A DNA stretch of 43,441 bases, taken from assembly GCA_045578425.1 (NCBI GenBank), contig JAZNKF010000008.1, positions 1-43,441 of the forward strand, in the 5' to 3' direction. Under the pieces are notes generated by a model, which worked only from the letters and a program-made list of their open reading frames with translations, made no database searches and was not told where the DNA came from. Numbering within the stretch: the stretch's first letter is position 1; each line of letters opens with the position of its first letter. Source of the DNA: RGIG3009 sp045578425 (lineage in GTDB: Bacteria; Bacillota; Clostridia; Oscillospirales; Acutalibacteraceae). Positions 1 through 6,291 of this stretch are shown here, one piece after another. The translations under genes were made by a program, and so were the position numbers.

Positions 1-1586
1 TTGTAATCAATAAGGCCTTCAAAAATTTTGTTGGAATCATCAAACTGTTTTGCATTCCAATATGCGAGTCCTTGTTGATACAGGGCCTCTAAACTCTTGT
101 CGGCGCTATCTTTGTAATCGCCGAGTGCTTTGAAGACTTCACTTGCTTCAAAATAGTTACCGCTTTCCATAAGCGCGGTTGCTTTTCCATAATTGCTTTC
201 GGGAATAATCAATTTGAACAAGAGAACAAGAAAAATTGTGACTGCCGCAACAGAAGAAAGTGTGATACCAGTGATTTTTTTTGCTCTTTGCGTGCGCCTA
301 ATCTTTTCTTGCCGTTCTTGTTCTTCCTGCCGTTCGCGTTCCAGACGTTCTTCTTCTGCCTTGCGTTCTTGCTCAATCCGTTCCGCTTCGGCTTGGGCTT
401 TCATTTCTTCAATTTTGTTTTGACAAGCCACAATTTGTTCGTCTGCATTCTTCCAACCCGGAATCGATGCGAGAAGTGCTATGCCTTTCTCATAACCGTT
501 AATGGTATTCTTTGCAATTTGTTTTTTAGCTTTCTCAAAAACATCATTTTTAACCTGCGTTACAAGCTTATCCATTGCGTTATACCGTTCCTCGGCAATT
601 TTGCAAATATGATCCGTTTCGTAAGCCTCTAACACATCAAACGAGAAAATCTCTTGAATTTTTTCGGCAGATGCCCCACAATGCCAACAACCATTTTGCA
701 AATCAAAAGGATAACCACACAGGCATTGCACATAATCATCTTCGAAAATCGGTTGGTAAATTGTATCGTCCGGTCCCAATTTCGTTTCTTCTACAATTTT
801 GCTTTGCAGTGTTTTGAATCGAGGGAAATCACTTGCAGAAATAGTTGCTTGTGCAGTTAAATCGTACACCTTATTATCATCAAAGCGCCACACAGTATCA
901 TCGTGAAAAGATGCTTTTGTGCAGAGAAATTCAACTTTATGTGCCACGTTTGTGTTTAATGCGAATTTCGTTTCGAGCGGCAGACACTCGCCCGGAGCAA
1001 CGGATAACGATTGGTATACGCAGTTGCATTCGTTAATTATATCGCCAGTGTCATCCAGCACTTTAACATCGAAATATACACTACGCAATTGTTTTGTGCT
1101 ATTATTCCAAGCAACAAATGACAAATAATCACTATTATCTTTTGTCATCACAAGGACTGATTCAACAAAAACAGGACAACCAACAATGTATTTCAGCGGT
1201 TGATAGGTGTGTTTGATTGCGTGCTCTTCATCAGCTGTTACTTGTTGCAGAATTGCTGTATTCGCAACGGAAGCCGTACGGCCCATTTTCACCGTTTCAA
1301 TATTAGGATAAGATTTTTTATGAATGTCATACGCCGTGAAATCGCCATCTTGTTCAGCCGTTCGAATAGCTCTATCTATTTCCATTTCAAGCGTCATGCT
1401 CATTGTTTCTTCGCTAAATGCGCCACAAGCACCACACCGATATCCTTTTGTATCTTTGCCAATAAATCCTGCTGCCGCGCCAACTACACCAAATGCCAAA
1501 GCACCAGCAACTGCTTTGCCTCCACTGAATTGTTTGTGATCCGTTGCTGGATATATTACTTTACTACCGCAAATAGGACATCTCAT
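1..1586 (-). CDS. Zinc-ribbon, coiled-coil, single-pass membrane protein with C-terminal repeats (3' end outside window)
   Basis: Reading the minus strand from ATG at 1586 gives 528 open codons with no stop before the window edge, so the gene is partial. The N-terminus has a zinc-ribbon pattern (MRCPICGSK, then CGACGAF near residue 50) with a Gly/Ala-rich stretch between the two Cys pairs. A second Cys cluster (CLCGYPF...CWHCGA) lies near residues 289-302. Then comes a Glu/Arg/Gln-rich coiled coil (about 390-430), one membrane span (about 440-460, ITLSSVAAVTIFLVLLF), and a TPR-like tail (AxxLMESGNYFEASEVFKAL, then a related unit). The start follows a GAGGAGG site inside the end of the upstream gene, 3 nt after that gene's stop, so the two are an operon. 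Function unknown. Inference: a membrane-anchored sensor or scaffold. Composition is AT-rich like its neighbours. Confidence 0.85.
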   Translation of the reverse strand, partial: MRCPICGSKVIYPATDHKQFSGGKAVAGALAFGVVGAAAGFIGKDTKGYRCGACGAFSEETMSMTLEMEIDRAIRTAEQDGDFTAYDIHKKSYPNIETVKMGRTASVANTAILQQVTADEEHAIKHTYQPLKYIVGCPVFVESVLVMTKDNSDYLSFVAWNNSTKQLRSVYFDVKVLDDTGDIINECNCVYQSLSVAPGECLPLETKFALNTNVAHKVEFLCTKASFHDDTVWRFDDNKVYDLTAQATISASDFPRFKTLQSKIVEETKLGPDDTIYQPIFEDDYVQCLCGYPFDLQNGCWHCGASAEKIQEIFSFDVLEAYETDHICKIAEERYNAMDKLVTQVKNDVFEKAKKQIAKNTINGYEKGIALLASIPGWKNADEQIVACQNKIEEMKAQAEAERIEQERKAEEERLERERQEEQERQEKIRRTQRAKKITGITLSSVAAVTIFLVLLFKLIIPESNYGKATALMESGNYFEASEVFKALGDYKDSADKSLEALYQQGLAYWNAKQFDDSNKIFEGLIDY

Positions 1587-1589
1587 AAA

Positions 1590-2360
1590 TTATGCCTCCT
1601 CATTTTCGCCCAACATGGTGAAAAACCATCTGACTTCTGAAAAATCTTTGTAATAGCTTCGCACAATTTTGTTTTTTTCCAAATCCTCTAACGGCCACAT
1701 AACTTTGTATGAGCTGGCGTCCAGTTCTTCATCGTGAAGCGCCGGCCTACCTAATTCCTGTAAGGTTGAAAGTATCTCGGCATGCGTCTCTTCGAATTCA
1801 ATACCTTTTTGTTCAAACACTCGACGAGTATAATCAATGGGATCTTCCGGGAAAAGAGAAGGTGTGCATGTTCTTAAGAAATAGAACTTCTTTTCTTTTT
1901 CACAAATGACGCCTTCTGCTTTTAATCCTTTCAAGATTTTATTTAGTTTATCTGCTGTCAATTCTGAAATACTCGAATGATTAAATTTTAAAATTTCGTC
2001 AACTGTCATTCCATTTCTAAATTCGAGCATTGTAGTAATTAACTGTCCGATTTTTGAAGTGGCTGTCGGCAAATTTAAAATAGCCACTTTTCTTCGTTCA
2101 TTAAGATTATTTTCCCATGCTTTCTCGTCTTCTCTCCGTTTTTGGCGCTCTTCATATATTTCTTTACAGACTGTCATCTCTGCGCATAATTCACACAGTG
2201 ATTTAAAATTATTTGTGTTTACAGGTGTTGTAATCAGAGTGCGACCGTTCTTAAAGTTGATGTCCAACAATTGAGAATCACTTGTATTTCTGTGCTTTTC
2301 TCTATACTTGTCATAGTATAGTTCAGCACCTTTCTTTACCAAATCTGCATTGCTTTCCAT
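1590..2360 (-). CDS. Hypothetical protein with winged-helix-like segments
   Basis: 256 aa, ATG at 2360 behind a GAGGAGG site (around 2370). I do not recognise a named family. Residues about 55-66 hold a Cys cluster (CELCAEMTVC), followed by a charged helix rich in E/R/K. Residues about 100-165 read as a winged-helix-like unit (helix, MTVDEILKFN, ADKLNKILKGLKAEGVI, short beta end). Residues about 190-250 look like a second such unit ending in VRWFF. There is no signal peptide or membrane segment, so it is probably cytosolic. It is the first gene after the structured leader and terminator at 2388-2600 and is followed after 3 nt by the zinc-ribbon membrane protein. Expression probably depends on read-through of that terminator. 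Could be a DNA- or RNA-binding regulator; this is inference from shape only. Confidence 0.8.
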   Translation of the reverse strand: MESNADLVKKGAELYYDKYREKHRNTSDSQLLDINFKNGRTLITTPVNTNNFKSLCELCAEMTVCKEIYEERQKRREDEKAWENNLNERRKVAILNLPTATSKIGQLITTMLEFRNGMTVDEILKFNHSSISELTADKLNKILKGLKAEGVICEKEKKFYFLRTCTPSLFPEDPIDYTRRVFEQKGIEFEETHAEILSTLQELGRPALHDEELDASSYKVMWPLEDLEKNKIVRSYYKDFSEVRWFFTMLGENEEA

Positions 2361-2387
2361 CTTAAAACCCTCCTCAAAAATAAAAAA

Positions 2388-2411
2388 GTGCGGCTACCGA
2401 AGCAGCCGCAC
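2388..2411 (-). terminator. Intrinsic terminator in the leader of the 1-2360 operon
   Basis: GTGCGGCT (2388-2395), an 8-nt loop, and AGCCGCAC (2404-2411) form a perfect 8-bp stem. Read on the minus strand it is followed by ACTTTTTTATTTTT and then by the ribosome site and ATG of the 256-aa gene. It lies between promoter and gene, so it ends the leader RNA unless transcription reads through. Confidence 0.8.
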
Positions 2412-2599
2412 AAAAAACGCAAACTCCGATAGTCGCCAAACTAACCGAATGTGAAATGGGTGCATACGCACACAACCTACAATCGCCGGAATTTGCATTT
2501 TTATCAAATCCAAAGCAATTATAGATTGGCAAGAATGAGCGCATTTATTCTCAAAAAGAAAACACACCCAATTTCACACATTATTCAGTTAGTTTGGCA
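2412..2599 (-). ncRNA. Structured leader RNA (candidate riboswitch, attenuator or stand-alone small RNA)
   Basis: The predicted transcript starts near 2599. Its first bases (2598 down to 2565) pair with 2461-2434: both ends share the GCCAAACTAAC and TGTGAAAT..GGGTG segments as an inverted repeat, giving a helix of about 27 bp with small bulges. The enclosed ~100 nt contains a segment (GCAAATTCCG on the minus strand, 2496-2487) that can pair either with an upstream neighbour (GGATTTG, 2511-2505) or, as a pseudoknot, with CGGAGTTTGC just outside the long helix (2428-2419). A terminator follows. I do not recognise a known Rfam class; 6S RNA, T-box and common riboswitch signatures were not found. 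Seen: the complementarity. Inferred: that it folds and regulates. Confidence 0.6.
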
Positions 2600-2604
2600 T
2601 ATAT

Positions 2605-2633
2605 AGTTTACCACACTTTTTTAATAAATACAA
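2605..2633 (-). promoter_or_regulatory. Promoter of the structured leader RNA
   Basis: On the minus strand: -35 TTGTAT (2633-2628), 17-bp spacer, -10 TAAACT (2610-2605). The start site expected at about 2599 coincides with the first base of the long helix, which supports both calls. Confidence 0.55.
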
Positions 2634-2728
2634 CAACTTTTGACGAATTCTGATCGGTGCGTTTTGTGAATGGTAATACAGGCTGCTATTAAAGAATCTA
2701 AGTAATTAGGTTTATAAAGCAAAAGTAT

Positions 2729-2757
2729 CCCCTCGGATTATTCCGAGGGGATTTTTG
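2729..2757 (+). terminator. Intrinsic terminator with no recognised plus-strand gene before it
   Basis: CCCCTCGGA (2729-2737), TTAT loop, TCCGAGGGG (2742-2750), then ATTTTTGT. A stretch just before it (2682-2705) resembles the stretch before the terminator at 5465 (CTGATATCAAAGAATTTAAG), so it may be a copied terminator cassette that now insulates the minus-strand locus from pnuC. Confidence 0.8.
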
Positions 2758-2829
2758 TATACTAAATTTGAGCGTTGCTTTTTGGTTGTTTTTATGATAC
2801 CATATAGTTTAAGTTGATATGGTTAAAAC

Positions 2830-2892
2830 TGCTACCGAGTAGTGGAATGTTAAAAACATTCGTTTGCACATCGTTAGGTCTTAGAAGATGTG
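2830..2892 (+). promoter_or_regulatory. Structured leader upstream of the PnuC-type gene
   Basis: Three hairpins occur in tandem: CTAC-CGA-GTAG (2832-2842), GAATGT-TAAAA-ACATTC (2845-2861), and CACATC...GATGTG (2867-2892). They end about 20 nt before the ribosome site of the transporter. pnuC genes are known to carry ligand-sensing leaders in some bacteria (NAD+-II class). I could not match that consensus by eye, so the identity is open. Confidence 0.35.
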
Positions 2893-2925
2893 TATGCGGA
2901 TGTTTATTTTTTGGGAGTGTTTGGC

Positions 2926-3606
2926 TTGAAAAATTATTTTACCAAAACAGAGGTCGTGTTATGGGGGTCCTCGGTTTTGCTAATTGTTGTTGCGTTTTTT
3001 GTCTTTGACAAGGAAAACTATTTGACGTTAGCAGCCTCACTTATAGGCGTTACCTCGCTTGTTTTTAACGCGAAGGGCAATCCGTTCGGGCAATTCTTAA
3101 TGGTGTTGTTTAGTTTGCTTTACGGAATAATCTCGTTTAGTTTTCAATATTACGGCGAAATGATTACCTATCTCGGTATGACAATGCCGATGGCGGTTTT
3201 TGCCTTGCTGTCGTGGTTGAAAAACCCATACAAGGAAAACAAGGCCGAAGTGAAGGTGAATAGCATAAGCAAAAAAGAAACGGTGCTTATGGGAATTGGT
3301 GCGGCAGCGATTACCGTTTTATTCTACTTCCTTTTAGTGCATTTTCAGACGGCGAACATTGTGCCGAGCACCTTATCGGTTACAACAAGTTTTGTCGCGG
3401 TATATCTCACGTTTAGGCGAAGTCCGTTGTTTGCCTTAGCGTATGCTTCCAATGATATTGTATTGATTGTTTTATGGATACTGGCGAGTATCCATGACGT
3501 TCGCTATCTTTCCGTTGTTGTGTGTTTTATTGCCTTTTTGGTGAATGACATATACGGGTATATCAGTTGGAAGAAAATGAAAATTCGGCAGAGCGAAAAC
3601 AAATAA
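2926..3606 (+). CDS. pnuC: PnuC-family vitamin/nucleoside transporter (nicotinamide riboside type)
   Basis: About 226 aa from TTG at 2926. This start is preceded by GGGAG at 8-nt spacing; the open frame extends to GTG 2890, but no ribosome site serves that start. Hydrophobic throughout with about seven membrane spans. PnuC signatures are visible: SLIGVTSLVFNAKGNPFGQ, a central WLKNPY after the fourth span, LAYASNDIVLIVLW, and the terminal NDIYGYISWKKM. The family moves nicotinamide riboside (PnuC), riboflavin (PnuX) or thiamine (PnuT) across the membrane by facilitated diffusion. Which substrate applies is not decidable here, since no FMN or TPP riboswitch is present. It stands alone between a terminator at 2729 and the convergent XRE gene at 3654. 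Confidence 0.85.
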   Translation: MKNYFTKTEVVLWGSSVLLIVVAFFVFDKENYLTLAASLIGVTSLVFNAKGNPFGQFLMVLFSLLYGIISFSFQYYGEMITYLGMTMPMAVFALLSWLKNPYKENKAEVKVNSISKKETVLMGIGAAAITVLFYFLLVHFQTANIVPSTLSVTTSFVAVYLTFRRSPLFALAYASNDIVLIVLWILASIHDVRYLSVVVCFIAFLVNDIYGYISWKKMKIRQSENK

Positions 3607-3653
3607 TCAAATACGGTTTTTGCTGAGAGGGGCATCTGTGACCGCCCATTCCT

Positions 3654-3899
3654 TTAACATTCCTCGATGCTTTCGCGCTTGAATACCTCCGAGGAGAAGA
3701 AGTCGGCAAGACTTATTTCCAAGCCGTCACAAATTTCGTATAAGATTCGAAGTTTCATGCTGGGGTAAGAACACTTCATAATGGTGCTCAGCGTTGATTG
3801 CGGGACGCCTGTTTTTAAGTATAATTGATACTGTGTTATTTTGCGTTCTTTGCAGAGTTCCTTTATTCTGTGCGCAACGGCTTCGTTTAATTTCATCAT
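3654..3899 (-). CDS. XRE/Cro-type HTH transcriptional regulator
   Basis: 81 aa from ATG at 3899, behind AGGGTG (an ATG at 3896 and a GTG at 3905 are in frame). Residues about 8-65 form the Cro/C1 HTH: RIKELCKERKITQYQLYLKT, then GVPQSTLSTIM, ending in LEISLADFFSSEVF. The same ICDGLEISLxDFF ending is found in the regulator at 23380, so the two are paralogs. It is divergent from the Fic gene across about 300 bp that contain four palindromes. It may therefore repress the Fic promoter and itself; this is inferred from arrangement. Confidence 0.85.
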   Translation of the reverse strand: MMKLNEAVAHRIKELCKERKITQYQLYLKTGVPQSTLSTIMKCSYPSMKLRILYEICDGLEISLADFFSSEVFKRESIEEC

Positions 3900-4040
3900 T
3901 ATCACCCTATACTTCGTTTGCTCGATATTTCTATAAACAAGTACAGGTAACCGTCGGCCAAAAATACTTCGTGTACTTGATATTTGAGATGGTTTGTGTT
4001 AAGTTGTTTTTGAGGTTATTCGATTTATAAAGTGAAAAAA

Positions 4041-4165
4041 TTCTTTGGAAAAGAATATTTCGAAAATTCGAAACTATACTATCTAGTATAATACTGTTGA
4101 CAAAACGAAATTGATATGTTAAAATTTAAGCAATCTAGTTAAAAAGTGATGTTTTAACTAGATTG
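4041..4165 (+). promoter_or_regulatory. Consensus promoter of the Fic gene flanked by four palindromes
   Basis: -35 TTGACA (4097-4102), 17-bp spacer, -10 TAAAAT (4120-4125). Upstream are TTCTTT-GGA-AAAGAA (4041-4055), TTTCGAA-AA-TTCGAAA (4058-4073) and TATACT-ATCT-AGTATA (4075-4090). Directly after the -10 is a perfect 14-bp inverted repeat, CAATCTAGTTAAAA (4131-4144) and its complement (4152-4165), with a 7-nt centre. The last covers the expected start site and could be an operator or a 5' hairpin. It has no T-run, so it is not a terminator. Confidence 0.7.
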
Positions 4166-4214
4166 TAGGTTTAAAGCCGACGCGATTTATTCTTTTGGAA
4201 GGGGAATGATTATT

Positions 4215-5405
4215 GTGGGCTATGCTTTGCTATCTCATTTGTTTTACAAGGATAAAAACGAATACGAGGCTTTGTACGAACAACGATTATCTGCCGAGTC
4301 CACGCAAATCTTGCCTATAAAAATCGGCAAGCATAATGCTTTTTACTGTTTATGCCCTGAAATCCACACCATGAGTTTGCAGATCATGCAATTGGATAAG
4401 CGTATTTCTGATATTAGCAATGCGCTTCCTAATGTGGCGTTAATCCAGTTTGCCGATAAATGCTTGATTGATGAAATCAAGCTTACTAATGATATTGAAG
4501 GTGTTTACAGCACACGAAAAGAACTTTCTGCCGTGTTAAATGAAATGGGGGAAAAAGCAGAAAAAAAACGGTTTTATGGCTTGTTAAACAAATATAGAAT
4601 GTTGATAAGTGATAGCGATTTCCCGCTGAATACATCGAATAATATTAGAGAAATTTATAACGATTTGGTTTTAAAGGAAGTCACAGAAGATTGTGCAGAT
4701 AATGTTCCCGATGGCGAAATTTTTAGAAAAGATATGGCGGAGGTTAAAATCCCCGCACAAAAAGTTATACATCACGGTGCGTATCCCGAAACAAAAATTA
4801 TTCAACTCATGGAGCAAGCTCTTAATGTTTTAAACCAAAAAGAAATCCCCATACTAATCAGAATTTCTATTTTTCATTATCTGTTTGGATATATTCATCC
4901 TTTCTACGATGGCAACGGAAGAACGTCGCGTTTTATAAGCAGTTATTTGCTTTCGAAAGAGTTTGAATTTTTAATTGGGTTTAGACTTTCATACACCATA
5001 AAAGCTCATATTAAAGAGTATTATGACGCTTTTAAAGAATGTAATAGTGAAACCAACAGAGGCGATTTAACGCCGTTTGTTATTATGTTTTTGGGGATAA
5101 TTCTTGAATCTTTTGAAAACTTATATGATGCTTTGGAAAAGAGAAAAAATCTGTTGGATAAATATTCGAATAGTATTGAAAGCAATGACGAAATGTCAGC
5201 AGAACTAAAAACCTTTGCATTTGTTTTAACACAGGCAGCTTTATTTTCCAATGAAGGCGTTACTAAAAAGAAGTTGGTTTCAGAACTCGAAATCAGTCCT
5301 TCAACGGTAGACAAACGCTTGGCAAAGTTGAGAGCAATGGGTATGCTGATAGAAGAATCCGGCAAACCTGCAAAGTATTTAATGGATTTGAATAAATTGC
5401 TGTAA
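4215..5405 (+). CDS. Fic-domain protein (putative AMPylase) with own inhibitory helix and C-terminal winged helix
   Basis: 396 aa from GTG 4215 (an in-frame ATG at 4206 sits only 1 nt from the GGAAGGGG site, too close; residue numbers below count from that ATG). The Fic motif HPFYDGNGRTSRF (231-243) matches HxFxDGNGRxxR with the catalytic His. TNDIEG (94-99) matches the (S/T)xxxE(G/N) inhibitory motif, N-terminal to the core, as in self-inhibited class II Fic proteins. The C-terminal ~70 residues form a winged helix (VSELEISPSTVDKRLAKLRAMGML). Fic proteins transfer AMP or another nucleotide moiety to target hydroxyls. This domain set is usual for chromosomal Fic proteins in Firmicutes, and the target is unknown. 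Strong dedicated promoter; terminator at 5465. Confidence 0.9.
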   Translation: MGYALLSHLFYKDKNEYEALYEQRLSAESTQILPIKIGKHNAFYCLCPEIHTMSLQIMQLDKRISDISNALPNVALIQFADKCLIDEIKLTNDIEGVYSTRKELSAVLNEMGEKAEKKRFYGLLNKYRMLISDSDFPLNTSNNIREIYNDLVLKEVTEDCADNVPDGEIFRKDMAEVKIPAQKVIHHGAYPETKIIQLMEQALNVLNQKEIPILIRISIFHYLFGYIHPFYDGNGRTSRFISSYLLSKEFEFLIGFRLSYTIKAHIKEYYDAFKECNSETNRGDLTPFVIMFLGIILESFENLYDALEKRKNLLDKYSNSIESNDEMSAELKTFAFVLTQAALFSNEGVTKKKLVSELEISPSTVDKRLAKLRAMGMLIEESGKPAKYLMDLNKLL

Positions 5406-5464
5406 CTCTTTTTGCGTGTTGTGAAATAAGCTGATATCAAAGAATTTAAGTGATTGTGAAAAAT

Positions 5465-5492
5465 CCCCGCCGAGTGTTCGGCGGGGATTTTT
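5465..5492 (+). terminator. Terminator after the Fic gene
   Basis: CCCCGCCGA (5465-5473), GTGT loop, TCGGCGGGG (5478-5486), then ATTTTTG. The next promoter starts only 2 nt later. Confidence 0.9.
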
Positions 5493-5493
5493 G

Positions 5494-5522
5494 TTGCAGG
5501 TTTGGAAGGGGAGTGGTATAAT
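5494..5522 (+). promoter_or_regulatory. Promoter of the first CPBP gene
   Basis: -35 TTGCAG (5494-5499), 17-bp spacer containing GGAAGGGGAGTGG, -10 TATAAT (5517-5522). The copy before the second CPBP gene (9653-9681) has the same layout. Confidence 0.7.
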
Positions 5523-5554
5523 TTTGTTGTAATGCAATAGTGTGAGGTGGTTTT

Positions 5555-6244
5555 ATGAATAGGATATTTGAAAAACACGAAACTTTATTTTGTATGCTGC
5601 TTATAATTATTTACATAACCGTTAATTCCGTCTGCGTTCAGAATTTTGGATATACGAGCAGTGTTAGTTTTATTGTTAACACAATATTATCCGTATGTTT
5701 AGTGGGAATTGTGTTGTCGCTTAAAAAGTCCGCCTATTATGGATTCACAAAAGTCCGAAACGTAAAAAAGTATTTATACTTTATTCCCTTGGCTGTGATG
5801 ATATCCGTAAACTTATGGAATGGTTTTAACATAAATCATTCGGCAAGCGAGATAGTCTTTCATATTTTTACTATGATAAATATCGGGTTTATTGAAGAAC
5901 TTATTTTTAGGGGCTTTTTGTTTAGGATGATGGCAAAAAGCAGCGTTAAAAGTGCCATCGTGGTGAGCGCCGTTACCTTTGGAATGGGGCATATTATCAA
6001 TTTGTTGAACGGAGCAGAACTTATCCCTACTTTGATGCAAATTTGCTACGCTACCGCAACAGGGTATTTGTTTGTTATACTGTTTTACAAAAGCCAATCG
6101 CTTGTTCCTTGTATTATAACGCATTGTTTGGTGAATGCCCTTTCGATATTTAACGTTGACAACACGGTGTCTTTGTATATAGCGCCCGTGATTTTGACAA
6201 TTCTTCCGCTGGCTTACGGCATGTATATTAGCAAAAAAGGTTAG
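5555..6244 (+). CDS. CPBP-family intramembrane metalloprotease (CAAX protease/bacteriocin-processing family), copy 1
   Basis: 229 aa, ATG 5555 behind GAGGTGG. Six to eight membrane spans. The CPBP (Abi) motifs are complete: EELIFRG (motif 1, EExxxR), FGMGH (motif 2, FxxxH) and HCLVNAL (motif 3, HxxxN). Members cleave prenylated or small membrane peptides, or serve in bacteriocin self-immunity; the substrate here is unknown. It is a paralog of the gene at 9712. The two are nearly identical over the catalytic half and the C-terminus, and differ most in the N-terminal 90 residues. Single-gene unit with its own promoter and terminator. Confidence 0.9.
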   Translation: MNRIFEKHETLFCMLLIIIYITVNSVCVQNFGYTSSVSFIVNTILSVCLVGIVLSLKKSAYYGFTKVRNVKKYLYFIPLAVMISVNLWNGFNINHSASEIVFHIFTMINIGFIEELIFRGFLFRMMAKSSVKSAIVVSAVTFGMGHIINLLNGAELIPTLMQICYATATGYLFVILFYKSQSLVPCIITHCLVNALSIFNVDNTVSLYIAPVILTILPLAYGMYISKKG

Positions 6245-6275
6245 GCTGCGCAGAAAATTCTGCGCAGCCCTTTGT
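6244..6275 (+). terminator. Terminator between CPBP copy 1 and the convergent secreted-protein gene
   Basis: GGCTGCGCAGAA (6244-6255), AA, TTCTGCGCAGCC (6258-6269): a perfect 12-bp stem overlapping the stop codon base, then CTTTGTGTTTTTTTG. It can probably act in both directions. Confidence 0.85.
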
Positions 6276-6291
6276 GTTTTTTTGTTTTGTT

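Noticed and set aside
2388..2600. Leader RNA as 6S RNA, T-box or retron msr-msd
   Set aside because: No promoter-mimic bubble or usual 6S context, no T-box motif (TGGxACCGCG) and no reverse transcriptase nearby.
4131..4165. 14-bp inverted repeat as a terminator
   Set aside because: It is AT-rich, lacks a T-run and sits between promoter and start codon of the Fic gene.
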